From contig SUZF01000011.1 in assembly GCA_015060065.1 (NCBI GenBank), positions 1-64,000 of the forward strand: a stretch of 64,000 bases of DNA. The letters are read 5' to 3'. Below, in pieces: positions 17,305-25,799 of this stretch. The position numbers and the translations under genes are program-made. This DNA is from Rikenellaceae bacterium (GTDB lineage Bacteria; Bacteroidota; Bacteroidia; Bacteroidales; Rikenellaceae). Numbering within the stretch: the stretch's first letter is position 1; every line of letters begins with the position of its first letter. The notes below the pieces were generated by a model, which saw nothing but the letters and a program-made list of their open reading frames with translations, had not been told where the DNA came from and did no database searches.

Positions 17305-18210
17305 TTACATTGTTGCTTTCGACTCGACGGCAACCTCCGCATCGACCTTGCGAATTAGACCTTGCAGAACATTTCCGGGTCCCAATTCGGTAAATTCACC
17401 TACTCCGTCGGCTAACATTTCGCGGACAATTTGTGTCCAACGCACGGGTGCGGTGAGTTGGGCTATGAGGTTGTGTTTAATCTCTTCGGGATTGGTGTGA
17501 GGCTTGGCATCAACATTCTGATATACAGGACATACTGGCGTGCTGAACGTCGCCTCGGTAATGGCCTCTTCGAGTTGCTTGCGAGCCGGCTCCATCAGTG
17601 GCGAGTGGAACGCTCCACCCACCGATAACGGCAGTGCGCGACGCGCCCCGGCAGCCTTCAACTTCTCGCAGGCAGTTTGCACCGCCTCGACCGCACCCGA
17701 AATGACGAGTTGCCCCGGACAGTTGTAGTTTGCGGCAACCACCACATTCGAATTGACAGTTGATAATTGTGAATTGACCTCCTCACACACCTTCTCGACC
17801 ACCTCATCTTCCAAGCCGATGATTGCAGCCATAGTTCCGGAGGTCGCCTCGCAGGCTGCCTGCATCGCCTCTGCACGCTTGGCGACAAGTCGCAGACCCT
17901 CCTCGAATGATAACGCACCGGCAATAACCAGAGCCGAGAACTCTCCGAGCGAGTGACCCGCCACGGCATCGGGAGCGACGCCGAGCGTCTTGGCGAGAAT
18001 TACCGAGTGGAGAAATACTGCGGGCTGCGTTACGCGCGTCTGGCGCAACTCCTCCGCCGAACCGTCAAACATTATGTCCGTGATTCGGAAACCGAGTATC
18101 GAGTTCGCCTGCTCGAATAATTCGCGAGCCTGCAAGTTGTTGTCATATAGGTCTTTGCCCATTCCGCTGAATTGGGCGCCCTGTCCGGGAAAAACGTAAG
18201 CGTGTTTCAT
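17305..18210 (-). CDS. fabD: Malonyl-CoA:ACP transacylase FabD, with repeat-derived in-frame insert
   Basis: Loads malonate from CoA onto acyl carrier protein for fatty-acid synthesis. 301 residues counted from MKHAYVFPGQGAQ; the upstream extension is excluded because the promoter box lies at 18244-18251. GHSLGEF carries the active-site Ser, and GGAFHSPLM the catalytic His. Oddity: 17751-17778 (in minus-strand frame, encoding NSQLSTVNS) is made of the AATTGACA..TTGATAATTGTGAATTGA intergenic repeat sequence, inserted in frame into a surface loop before the core VVVAANYNCPGQLVISG. All catalytic motifs remain, so the enzyme is probably active. Confidence 0.95.
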   Translation of the reverse strand: MKHAYVFPGQGAQFSGMGKDLYDNNLQARELFEQANSILGFRITDIMFDGSAEELRQTRVTQPAVFLHSVILAKTLGVAPDAVAGHSLGEFSALVIAGALSFEEGLRLVAKRAEAMQAACEATSGTMAAIIGLEDEVVEKVCEEVNSQLSTVNSNVVVAANYNCPGQLVISGAVEAVQTACEKLKAAGARRALPLSVGGAFHSPLMEPARKQLEEAITEATFSTPVCPVYQNVDAKPHTNPEEIKHNLIAQLTAPVRWTQIVREMLADGVGEFTELGPGNVLQGLIRKVDAEVAVESKATM

Positions 18211-18243
18211 CGCAAATCCCAATTTTTTAGTTGTGTTTCGCGG

Positions 18244-18251
18244 CAAAGATA
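18244..18251 (-). promoter_or_regulatory. fabD promoter -7 box
   Basis: TATCTTTG on the minus strand, 34 bp before the fabD ATG at 18210. The -33 box is weak. It fixes the fabD start at MKHAYVF. Confidence 0.6.
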
Positions 18252-18300
18252 GAAAAAAAATGCAATTTTATCGAGTTTGTCGGATAAACCGGGCTGACCG

Positions 18301-18475
18301 AGGGGGTGTAATGGCATTCGGGCCGGCGCCCTGAATGGCAGGTGGTCGCTCACGCTCCCTCAATGGCATTCGCAGCCTAACGACCGCTTAATGACAGCAG
18401 ACGTTCCGTCCTTAATGGAGGGGTAGGCGGTCTGATGTTATTATTTGCCATTTAATGCCATTTAATGCCATTCAG
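18301..18475. repeat. Intergenic AATGGCATT / AATGCCATT repeat cluster
   Basis: AATGGCATT occurs at 18310-18318 and 18362-18370, with GAATGGCA at 18333-18340. The opposite orientation occurs as a 9-bp tandem, TGCCATTTA TGCCATTTA TGCCATT, at about 18446-18473. Between them is GC-rich sequence (GGGCCGGCGCCC). No gene is supported between fabD (starts at 18210) and the peptide gene at 18656. Confidence 0.55.
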
Positions 18476-18562
18476 CAACCATTGGGAGTGCCTGCCACAA
18501 AAAACTTCCCATTCTTCCCATCTAACCCGTTCTTAAATTCCTGAAAAATAAGTGATAAAAAG

Positions 18563-18594
18563 TTTGTTTATTATATATAAGTGCCGTACCTTTG
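18563..18594 (+). promoter_or_regulatory. Promoter of the peptide/lipoprotein/nuclease locus
   Basis: TTTG (18563-18566) and TACCTTTG (18587-18594) with 20 bp between them: a complete Bacteroidetes promoter. The predicted 5' leader before the ATG at 18656 is about 55 nt. Confidence 0.8.
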
Positions 18595-18655
18595 CGCCTC
18601 GGTTAGTTTTTAGAGAAAGAAATTTATTAAATTAGTAATATAAAACATTATTAAC

Positions 18656-18811
18656 ATGAAGAAAATCAACAGTTTGATTAGGGAGGGGGAGTACGCTGCA
18701 CCCTCAATTGAGATTGCGGAGTTTGCCGTGGAGGCGGGCTTTGCCAATTCGGCGTTTGCAAATATGGCGAGCGACGGTGACTACAAAGAAAATTCTAACG
18801 GAGATTATTAA
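18656..18811 (+). CDS. 51-residue peptide, possible secreted or processed precursor
   Basis: MKKINSLIREGEYAAPSIEI... ends in DGDYKENSNGDY. The frame opens with ATG directly downstream of a perfect promoter and closes 11 bp before the large lipoprotein gene, so the two are co-transcribed. The layout (basic start, a Y-x-APSIEI-type segment, an aliphatic VEAGFANSAF segment and an acidic, Asn/Gly-rich tail) resembles the small proteins often found before lipoprotein genes in Bacteroidales. There is no classical signal peptide and no lipobox. Function unknown. Confidence 0.65.
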   Translation: MKKINSLIREGEYAAPSIEIAEFAVEAGFANSAFANMASDGDYKENSNGDY

Positions 18812-18822
18812 CAGCTAAAACA

Positions 18823-21753
18823 ATGAGAACAATGAAGAACATTATGAAATCTTTGATGCTCGTTGCAGTAGCTGCAATGGGCTTCGTATCGTGCTCGAAT
18901 AAGTTCGAGGAAGAGAATATTCAGAGTGGCAAGACCTTCTCGCTGGTTATCTCGGCAGAGAAACCTTCGTTGGAGAGCGAGTCGCGTACCGAGTTTGTCG
19001 ATGGCGCTGTCGTTTGGAGCAGTGACGATAAAATTCGCGTAGCATACAAGGAGGATAACGGCAAGTGGAGCAAATACTACGCTTCGAATGAAGCACAGTC
19101 GGAGGATGACTTCAAGACTGCAACTTTTGCGTTGAATAGTAACTTTACCTCTAATGAGGATAATTATCCTACCGAAGGCGCAACATACACCTTCTATGCA
19201 GGCTATCCTTCGACTGTTATTGGTAGTAGTACTAATGCACCTTCGAATGACGCACTCTCTGTGAAGGTTGCAACCGAGCAGACTATGAAGAAGGCCGGTA
19301 CTTTCGATGCTACTGCCGACATTATGGTTGGTGTATCGAGCGAGTATAATGAGTGGCCTACAGAGCCTGTTGGCTTGACTTTTGCACGTTTGGTTGCTCA
19401 CGGCTGTGTAACTTTGAAGAACTTTGCTGCCGAGGAGAACGAGACTGTTAAGTCGGTAACGTTCACAGCTCCCGAGGGTGTTAATCTGACCGGTAGCGGT
19501 AGCGTGAATTTCGTAGAGCAGACTATGACGGCTCTCGATAACAACACCGTGAAGGTTACTCTCCCTGCCAACACTTTGGCTACCGAGAATGTTGCTGTAT
19601 GGTTCTGCTCTGCTCCTGCAACTATCGCTGCGGAAGAGACTTTGACTGTTGAGGTTACAACTACACGTGGTACCTATACTCGTACTATCACTGCTCGCGC
19701 GGGCGGTATCAATTTCTTGCAGAATCGCTATAACACTTTGAGTATCGATATGGCATCTGCCGAGTTTGAGGCACAAACAGTAGATTATACCGGCACTTAC
19801 GCTGTCCTTGTAAAGCAGAATAGTACATATTACGCATTGTCAAGCGAGGCTAATTCTACACGCCTTTGGGCTCGTGAGTTCACTTGGAATGGCACTGACG
19901 AGAAAATTGTAGTAACTGATGCTTATCTTGCTTGGAATGTAACTGCATCGGACTTGGGTTATAAGTTCGAGAATGGCGGTCAGTATTTGACTTATGGAGA
20001 CAACAAAGCAAGTATGACAGCAGCAGGTACGGTTTGTACAATTACACCCAATGATGATGGAACGTATGTCGTAGGCGCAAGCGGCCGAAACTTGTCGAAA
20101 AATACTAGTGCTCTTTATTGGGGCTTCTACGCTGATACGCAGGCTGATGATATCTATCTGGTTGCTGCCGAGTACAAGTCTATGCCGATTGTTACTCCGT
20201 CGCAGGAGACCGTAGCACTGACCGATGAGGCAGTTACGGATGCTACCGAGATTGCAACGATTGCAGACGCTACCGAAGTTGTGGTTGCTACATACAACGA
20301 TGAGGCTTGCTCGGAGGCTTGCACTTGGTTGAGTGCTGCTTATGCAGATGGCAAGGTAACCTATACAGCCGAGGCTAATACCGGCGAGGAGGCTCGTTCT
20401 GCATACCTGAAAATTACAGCAACTAATGCAAATGGCGAAACCATAGCCGTTGTTAAGTTCAACCAAGCAGCAAAGGCTGCCGCAGGTGCTGCCGAATGGG
20501 TTAAGGTTACCTCGTTGGCGGATGTTACCGAGGGTACTTACATCATTACCGCAGGTGGCTACTATTTGCCCAATACAACAAAGGCAAGCAAACCGGATGC
20601 TATTTCGATGTCGTCAGCAGGTCTTGTTGAATCAAACGGAGTGTTGTCGGGTACGATTACCGATGCGATGAAGTGGAACTTGACAGGAACAACTGCCGGA
20701 ATGACGGTTACTCAATTTGGCGGAACAAACAAACTGTTTAATACAAGTTCTACTACCGTTGGCGTTGGAGCCACAAGCTGTACATGGGAAATTACTGCCG
20801 TAACTGGTGGCTTCTATTTCGCTTCGTTCAACAACTCCGGTCGTATTTTGACTGTTTATAGTAGTCAGGATTGGCGTGCGTATGCTTCTTCTAATCCGAC
20901 CAATAATAACTCGGCTGTACCGACTGTTGTTCTCTATAAACTTTCGGCTGGTGGCGAAGGCGGTGGCGATGTTACTCCGACCCCGACCCTTTCTCTTGAC
21001 AAGAGCGAGTTGTCATTTGATGCTGACGGTGGCTCGCAGACTATAACTGCAACCACCACCAACTATGACGGCGACATTACTGCTTCTTCGGATAACAATC
21101 ACTTCACTACTTCGGTTTCGGGGAATGTTGTTACCGTAATTGCTTCTGTAAATGAGGATAGCACCGAGAAGACTGCTACTATCACAATTACGGCAGGCGA
21201 CCTCTCGGAAACCGTCTCGGTTTCGCAGGCAGCAAAAGAGGCTACCGGTGGCGAAGGTGAAGGGGGTAATGATGAGTTAAAAGTTTCAACACTGAATGTT
21301 GAAAATATCAATGCTGTACAAGAATTGGGTAACGGTAGTTACGGAGTATATAAAGATACAGATGTTGAAATTACCATTGAAGGCGTGACTTATACAGCAA
21401 ATAATATTTGTGCAAATGTGAAAAATACTCCGAGTAGTTATGCCGCAAAAACCTTTATTCAGATAAAGAAACAAAATTATATCTACAATACTACTGCTAC
21501 TGTGAAGTCTATAAAGATTTGGACTAACGATAGTAGTAAGTATTCCGTAAAAGGCGGTAGTACAAAAAATCCTAGTACCGCTTTAACTGCTAGTAGTACA
21601 ACTACGGAAACAGTGGCAGTTAAGGATAATAATGGTAACTCAATGAATGCTACTTTGACTGTTCAGGAATTTGATGTAACAGGAGGGTATTTCAAAATAC
21701 AAGCAGGTAGTAATACTGCGTATATATACAAGGTTGAGGTAACTTATCAATGA
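18823..21753 (+). CDS. Large fimbrillin/BACON-type surface lipoprotein, closed by an in-frame TGA
   Basis: 976 residues with lipobox GFVSC near residue 26. Residues about 35-310 are fimbrillin-like (VVWSSDDKIRVAYKE, TYTFYAGYPSTV, LVAHGCVTLKNF). About 315-455 and 550-705 form a related pair of beta-domains (GTYAVLVKQNSTYYAL; GTYIITAGGYYLP). BACON-like Ig domains lie at about 460-545 and 715-815 (LSLDKSELSFDADGGS, ending VSVSQAA). A C-terminal beta-domain ends YIYKVEVTYQ. Linkers are Gly/Glu-rich (GGEGGGD, GGEGEGGN). The stop is TGA, and the same frame continues through another such linker into a nuclease domain. Probably a surface adhesin or scaffold. Confidence 0.85.
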   Translation: MRTMKNIMKSLMLVAVAAMGFVSCSNKFEEENIQSGKTFSLVISAEKPSLESESRTEFVDGAVVWSSDDKIRVAYKEDNGKWSKYYASNEAQSEDDFKTATFALNSNFTSNEDNYPTEGATYTFYAGYPSTVIGSSTNAPSNDALSVKVATEQTMKKAGTFDATADIMVGVSSEYNEWPTEPVGLTFARLVAHGCVTLKNFAAEENETVKSVTFTAPEGVNLTGSGSVNFVEQTMTALDNNTVKVTLPANTLATENVAVWFCSAPATIAAEETLTVEVTTTRGTYTRTITARAGGINFLQNRYNTLSIDMASAEFEAQTVDYTGTYAVLVKQNSTYYALSSEANSTRLWAREFTWNGTDEKIVVTDAYLAWNVTASDLGYKFENGGQYLTYGDNKASMTAAGTVCTITPNDDGTYVVGASGRNLSKNTSALYWGFYADTQADDIYLVAAEYKSMPIVTPSQETVALTDEAVTDATEIATIADATEVVVATYNDEACSEACTWLSAAYADGKVTYTAEANTGEEARSAYLKITATNANGETIAVVKFNQAAKAAAGAAEWVKVTSLADVTEGTYIITAGGYYLPNTTKASKPDAISMSSAGLVESNGVLSGTITDAMKWNLTGTTAGMTVTQFGGTNKLFNTSSTTVGVGATSCTWEITAVTGGFYFASFNNSGRILTVYSSQDWRAYASSNPTNNNSAVPTVVLYKLSAGGEGGGDVTPTPTLSLDKSELSFDADGGSQTITATTTNYDGDITASSDNNHFTTSVSGNVVTVIASVNEDSTEKTATITITAGDLSETVSVSQAAKEATGGEGEGGNDELKVSTLNVENINAVQELGNGSYGVYKDTDVEITIEGVTYTANNICANVKNTPSSYAAKTFIQIKKQNYIYNTTATVKSIKIWTNDSSKYSVKGGSTKNPSTALTASSTTTETVAVKDNNGNSMNATLTVQEFDVTGGYFKIQAGSNTAYIYKVEVTYQ

Positions 21754-22926
21754 GGCACGGGTGGCGAATCGGGAGGGGAGGTAACCCCTCCCGTCGCAGA
21801 CCCTACCCCGGGATTTGACGCGATATCTGTATCATCGGTAGGTGAGACATCTGCCGTGGCGAGTGTGTCGGGTAGCGACTTTGCATACTCTGCAAATGGC
21901 GTGACCTTCCACTACCAGCCGGCAGGAGGAACAGCGAAGAGCCAAGCAGCATCAGTGTCGGGCAACACCGCAACAGCGAGCCTGACGGGATTGACTGCGG
22001 GGACTTCGTACTCCCTCTATGCAAGTTGCACAGCCACGAATGGTACGGCCGTACAATCCCAGACAACAACCTTCACGACGCAGAATCCTCCCGAAGTGCC
22101 TGCACTCGGACTGTCGTGGCTCGAAATTCCTGCGGAGATGTCCGGTAGCGAGATGGGTGGTAGTGTGACGACGTCAGATCTCTTCTACCACACGTTCTAC
22201 TACGGCTCGGAGAGCGACTCGAATCGTAACTACACCGTGTGTTACGACAAGGGTAAACTGACAACCTATTGGGTGGCTTATCCGCTGAACAGCACTCATC
22301 TCGGCACGACCGACCGCACGGATGCGTGGGCGTATGTGTCGAGTACGTTGCTCTCGGAGGAGTATCAGCCCTATGTCAAGACGTCGTTCTACAACGCACC
22401 GTCAGGAGGTACGAACAACTACTCGAAGGGTCATTTGCTCCCGTCGGCCTCGCGTACAAATAGTACGACCATGAACGAGCAGACGTTCCTCGCGGTAAAT
22501 CTTGTGCCGCAGATTCAGACAAGTTTCAACAGCGGTGTCTGGTCGAATCTCGAAAGTGCTTTGCAGACGATGGCAAGCAGTAAAGACCTCTTTGTTGTGA
22601 CCGGCTCGGCTCTCCAAAAAGGCTCCGACGAGGAGATAGGCACAATGGAGCGCACGTGGGACACCAAGGGTAAGGAGATTTCGGTGCCGAGATACTTCTA
22701 CAAGGTTATCTTGAAGGTCAATTCGACGACGAATCCTACATCGGCATCGGCGATAGGCTTCTGGTTTACCAACGAGTCGCACAGCGGCAAGACCTATGAT
22801 GCGTTTGCGGTAACGGTGGATGAAATCGAGAGTAAGTTGGGTATGGACTTCTTCCCTAACCTCCCGGACTCGCTCGAATCCTCCGTCGAGGCAAATAAGT
22901 CGTGGAGTGCGTTCCAAAACTTTTAA
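21754..22926 (+). pseudogene. DNA/RNA non-specific endonuclease domain in frame after a TGA stop
   Basis: The frame of the upstream lipoprotein continues past TGA 21751-21753 with a GTGGESGGEVTPP linker, a fibronectin/Ig-like module (VSSVGETSAVASVSGSDF...) and an ~270-residue NUC domain. The active site looks intact: SKGHLLPSASR holds the general-base His, and NLVPQ...N.G.W..LE the Mg ligand Asn and its helix. There is no ATG before the domain, no signal peptide and no promoter, so it reads as the detached C-terminal half of a longer secreted protein. It may be a nonsense-mutated allele, be expressed by readthrough, or start weakly at GTG 21856. Typed as pseudogene for caution. Confidence 0.7.
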
Positions 22927-22947
22927 TTGAGAGTTGAGATTAAGATT

Positions 22948-22972
22948 AAGCCACCTTCGGGTGGCTTTTTTT
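22948..22972 (+). terminator. Terminator after the nuclease domain
   Basis: AGCCACC-TTCG-GGTGGCT with a stable TTCG tetraloop and a seven-T tail. The stop 22 bp after the nuclease frame implies that the lipoprotein and nuclease frames share one transcript. Confidence 0.9.
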
Positions 22973-22998
22973 GTGGTTATGGCGAATTGGGGAAGGGT

Positions 22999-23500
22999 AG
23001 CCATTAGCCATTGGCTTTTTTTCGGGAGGGCGGTCTGTGGCCGCTAATGGGGGAGAATGGGGAGAATGGGGAGAATGGGGAGAATGGGGAGAATGGGGAG
23101 AATGGGGAGAATGGGGGCGCGGTCTGCGACCACAATTCACAATTAGCCATTAGCCATTGGCTTTTTTCGGGAGGGCGGTCTGCGACTATGGGGTAAATGG
23201 GGGTGCAATCGAAGATTGCTTATGGGTTAGATGGAAGGGGGTAAAAAAACTCCTCCCCTGTTTTAGGGGAGGTGGTCGAAGACCGGAGGGGTTGGGGGCA
23301 ATCAGAGATTGCTTATGGGGTAAATGGGGGCGCGGTCTGCGACCACTTATGGGGTAAAAAAAACTCCTCCCCTGTTTTAGGGGAGGTGGTCGAAGACCGG
23401 AGGGGTTGGGGTGCAATTCACAATTGGTCAATTGGTCAATTGTCAATTGTCAATTGTCAATTGTCAATTCTCAATTCTCAATCACTCCCGCCTCTCCTAT
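22999..23500. repeat. Dense intergenic repeat cluster before the ROK gene
   Basis: Four kinds of repeat. A TTAGCCATTGGC...CGGGAGGGCGGTCTG segment occurs at about 22999-23038 and again at 23140-23185. A 9-bp unit, GGGAGAATG, is repeated seven times at 23051-23113. A palindromic unit (CTCCCC-tgtttta-GGGGAG followed by GTGGTCGAAGACCGGAGGGG) occurs at about 23250-23292 and 23367-23409. CAATTGT/CAATTGG tandem units lie at about 23415-23480. The CAATTGT units match the repeat family seen near parC, murI and lolA. No gene is supported here, although several frames stay open because the repeats are multiples of 3. Confidence 0.75.
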
Positions 23501-23546
23501 AAAAATTAAAAATATTTACCTGCATTATTAAAAAAATCATAAAATA

Positions 23547-23579
23547 TTTGATAAGTTTTAATAATATTTCCTATCTTTG
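23547..23579 (+). promoter_or_regulatory. Promoter of the ROK regulator gene
   Basis: TTTG (23547-23550) and TATCTTTG (23572-23579), 21 bp apart. The box excludes the upstream TTG start at 23548 and supports ATG 23608. Confidence 0.75.
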
Positions 23580-23607
23580 TAAGGTAATCACTAAAAGTTC
23601 AGGTATA

Positions 23608-24834
23608 ATGAGTTCGTTAATGGAGTTCTTCAACAGCCACGATGCTGACGGAAAGGGAATTGCCCACAAAAACAATCTTATCAAACGAAATATTATCGCC
23701 TACATGGCGGCAAATGGCGAGGCTACGCTTGCCGAACTGACCAAGGAGTTGCATATCAGCGTGCCGACCATAACCAAACTCGTGCAGGAGTTGGTCGATG
23801 AGGGTATGGTGAACGACTTGGGCAAGGTCGAGACTCCGGGTGGTCGTCGCCCCAATGTTTTCGGCTTGGCAAATTCGACGATATACTTTGCCGGTATCAA
23901 TGTGGGTCGTGATAATATGACCTACGTCATTACTGACCTGCAAAACAATATCATCAAGGAGATTAAGGATGATACGTTTGTGTTGAGCGACCGCGCGCAG
24001 TGTCTGGAAAAGATTTGTGCCAATGCCGAGAATTTTATCGCTACATGTGGTATCGACCGCTCGAAGATTCTCGGTGTGGGAGTCTGCATCGTGGGCCGTG
24101 TGAATCCGGAGCAGGGTCGCAGTTATAAATATTTCACCTCGCAGGAGGAGTCTTTGAGCGAACTTATCGAGCAACGTATCGGTATCCGTGTGCTGCTCGA
24201 AAACGATACCCGTGCGCGTTGCTACGCGGAATATACCTGTGGCAAGTCCAAGAGCGAGAGCAATGTTCTCTACCTGCACATGGGTCGTGGCGTGGCTATC
24301 GGTATCGTCATTGACGGCAAACTCTACTACGGTAAAAACGGATTTGCGGGCGAGTTCGGTCATATTCCGTTCTTTGATAATGAGAAGATTTGTGCCTGCG
24401 GTAAGAAGGGTTGCCTCGAAACCGAGGTGTCGGGTATTGCCATCGAGGAGAAGATTTGCGACCTTATACACGGTGGAGTGAATACCATCTTGCGCGAGAA
24501 GTACGACCGTAACGAGGTGATACATATTAACGATATCATCACGGCAGCACGCAACGACGACAATCTCTCGATTGAACTTATCGAGGAGGCGGGCGAGAAG
24601 GTCGGCAAGGCGGTGGCGTTCCTTATCAACACGTTCAATCCGGAGACGGTGATTGTGGGTGGAAATCTTGCCGCTGCGGGCGACTATTTTATGTTGCCGC
24701 TGAAATCTTCGACCAACAAATATTCGCTGAATCTTGTCTATAAGGATACGAAATTCCGTCTGTCGAAGATGTCGGACAACGCCAATGCGTGGGGTGTGGC
24801 GATGTTGATTCGCAACCAAATCATAGGTCTTTAA
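23608..24834 (+). CDS. ROK-family transcriptional regulator / sugar kinase-like protein
   Basis: 408 residues counted from MSSLMEFFNSHD. The N-terminal winged-helix region (about 20-80, LAELTKELHISVPTITKLVQ) suggests DNA binding. The C-terminal two-thirds is an actin-like ROK fold with the zinc signature GHIPF...CACGKKGCLE and the DTRARCYAEYTCG loop (NDTRA). NagC/XylR-type repressors of this family sense sugars or amino sugars. The kinase catalytic position is not clearly resolved, so regulation is the main call. Single gene with its own promoter; the next gene starts 27 bp downstream. Confidence 0.88.
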   Translation: MSSLMEFFNSHDADGKGIAHKNNLIKRNIIAYMAANGEATLAELTKELHISVPTITKLVQELVDEGMVNDLGKVETPGGRRPNVFGLANSTIYFAGINVGRDNMTYVITDLQNNIIKEIKDDTFVLSDRAQCLEKICANAENFIATCGIDRSKILGVGVCIVGRVNPEQGRSYKYFTSQEESLSELIEQRIGIRVLLENDTRARCYAEYTCGKSKSESNVLYLHMGRGVAIGIVIDGKLYYGKNGFAGEFGHIPFFDNEKICACGKKGCLETEVSGIAIEEKICDLIHGGVNTILREKYDRNEVIHINDIITAARNDDNLSIELIEEAGEKVGKAVAFLINTFNPETVIVGGNLAAAGDYFMLPLKSSTNKYSLNLVYKDTKFRLSKMSDNANAWGVAMLIRNQIIGL

Positions 24835-24861
24835 TCTGAATCGTATCAAGGCTTTTTGACG

Positions 24862-25398
24862 ATGATGTTCGAGGGTCGGGTGTGCCGTTTGAGGGCTGTG
24901 GAGCCGGGCGATGTCGATGCGATGTACGTTTGGGAGAACGACGCGGAGATGTGGCGTGTGAGTAGTTCGACTGCACCATGCTCGCGTCAGGCTCTGGCAG
25001 AGTTAGTCGAAAGTATGCGCTACGACATCTACGCGGCACGACAACTGCGCCTGATTATCGAGAGCGCGGATGGCGAGGCTGTCGGGGCGGTCGATTTGTA
25101 TGATTTCGACCCGCAGAATCTCAATGCAGGAGTCGGTATTTTGGTCTATTCCGAGCAGATGCGAGGTCGGGGTTACGCTTCGGAGGCTTTGCAGATGGTC
25201 GAGCGTTATGCGCGTGAGGTGTTGCACCTTCATCAATTGTGGTGTTGCGTAGGTGCGGGAAATGAAGCAAGCATGGCCTTGTTTCGCAGTGCCGGATTTG
25301 AGCAGGTGGGCGTAAAACGTGAGTGGCGACGCACGGCAGAAGGGTATGAGGATGAGATAATGTTTCAAAAGATAATAGAATCAAAAGATAATGAATAA
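24862..25398 (+). CDS. GNAT-family N-acetyltransferase
   Basis: 178 residues. The RimJ/RimL-like layout is clear: FEGRVCRLRAVEPGDVDAM at the start, the VGAVDLYDFD strand, then the acetyl-CoA loop EQMRGRGYASEALQMV (Q/RxxGxG/A) and NEASMALFRSAGF near the C-terminus. The substrate is unknown; close relatives acetylate spermidine or ribosomal proteins. ATG 24862 is preferred over TTG 24856. It overlaps the next gene by 8 bp, so it is part of the long plus-strand run. Confidence 0.88.
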   Translation: MMFEGRVCRLRAVEPGDVDAMYVWENDAEMWRVSSSTAPCSRQALAELVESMRYDIYAARQLRLIIESADGEAVGAVDLYDFDPQNLNAGVGILVYSEQMRGRGYASEALQMVERYAREVLHLHQLWCCVGAGNEASMALFRSAGFEQVGVKREWRRTAEGYEDEIMFQKIIESKDNE

Positions 25399-25798
25399 AA
25401 TTTTGGAGTGGGGCAAGAAGAGTATTTCGCCCGTGTTTATAGCGATGTTTGTGGCCGCGTTCATTATGTGGTATATCACAAAGTTGAACTATTCCTACAC
25501 CACAGACTATAATGTCCGCCTCAATATCGGAGGCGAGAAGATTGAGGTGCCGTGCGTAATCGAGGGTAAGGGTACCAATCTGTTCAACTATAAGTTCCAG
25601 TTGAGCAAGCGACTGCGTATTTCGCTCGAAGAGCTGACCTATACCGTTGTTCCTGACGACTTCGGGGGCTTGTTCTTGCGGGTTGATCCCAAATCGCTCC
25701 AAAATGCTATTTCGGTGCGTGTGAGCGATATTAAGATTGTGTCGTTGGGCGAGATTCCTATGCTCTCGATGCCCGAAACGGAAGGAGAGGAGCAGTAA
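25391..25798 (+). CDS. Short YbbR-like (CdaR-like) membrane-anchored protein
   Basis: 135 residues. One N-terminal transmembrane helix (VFIAMFVAAFIMWYI) is followed by an exported beta-rich domain (YNVRLNIGGEKIEVPC). In Bacteroidetes a YbbR-like protein usually precedes coaE, as here, 1 bp away. It is shorter than typical YbbR proteins, which have two or more domains, so assignment rests on position and topology. It may regulate a cyclic-dinucleotide cyclase; not shown here. Confidence 0.65.
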   Translation: MNKILEWGKKSISPVFIAMFVAAFIMWYITKLNYSYTTDYNVRLNIGGEKIEVPCVIEGKGTNLFNYKFQLSKRLRISLEELTYTVVPDDFGGLFLRVDPKSLQNAISVRVSDIKIVSLGEIPMLSMPETEGEEQ

Positions 25799-25799
25799 T

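Noticed and set aside
23051..23113. Possible CRISPR-like array
   Set aside because: The 9-bp units are contiguous without spacers and are too short; no cas genes in the window.
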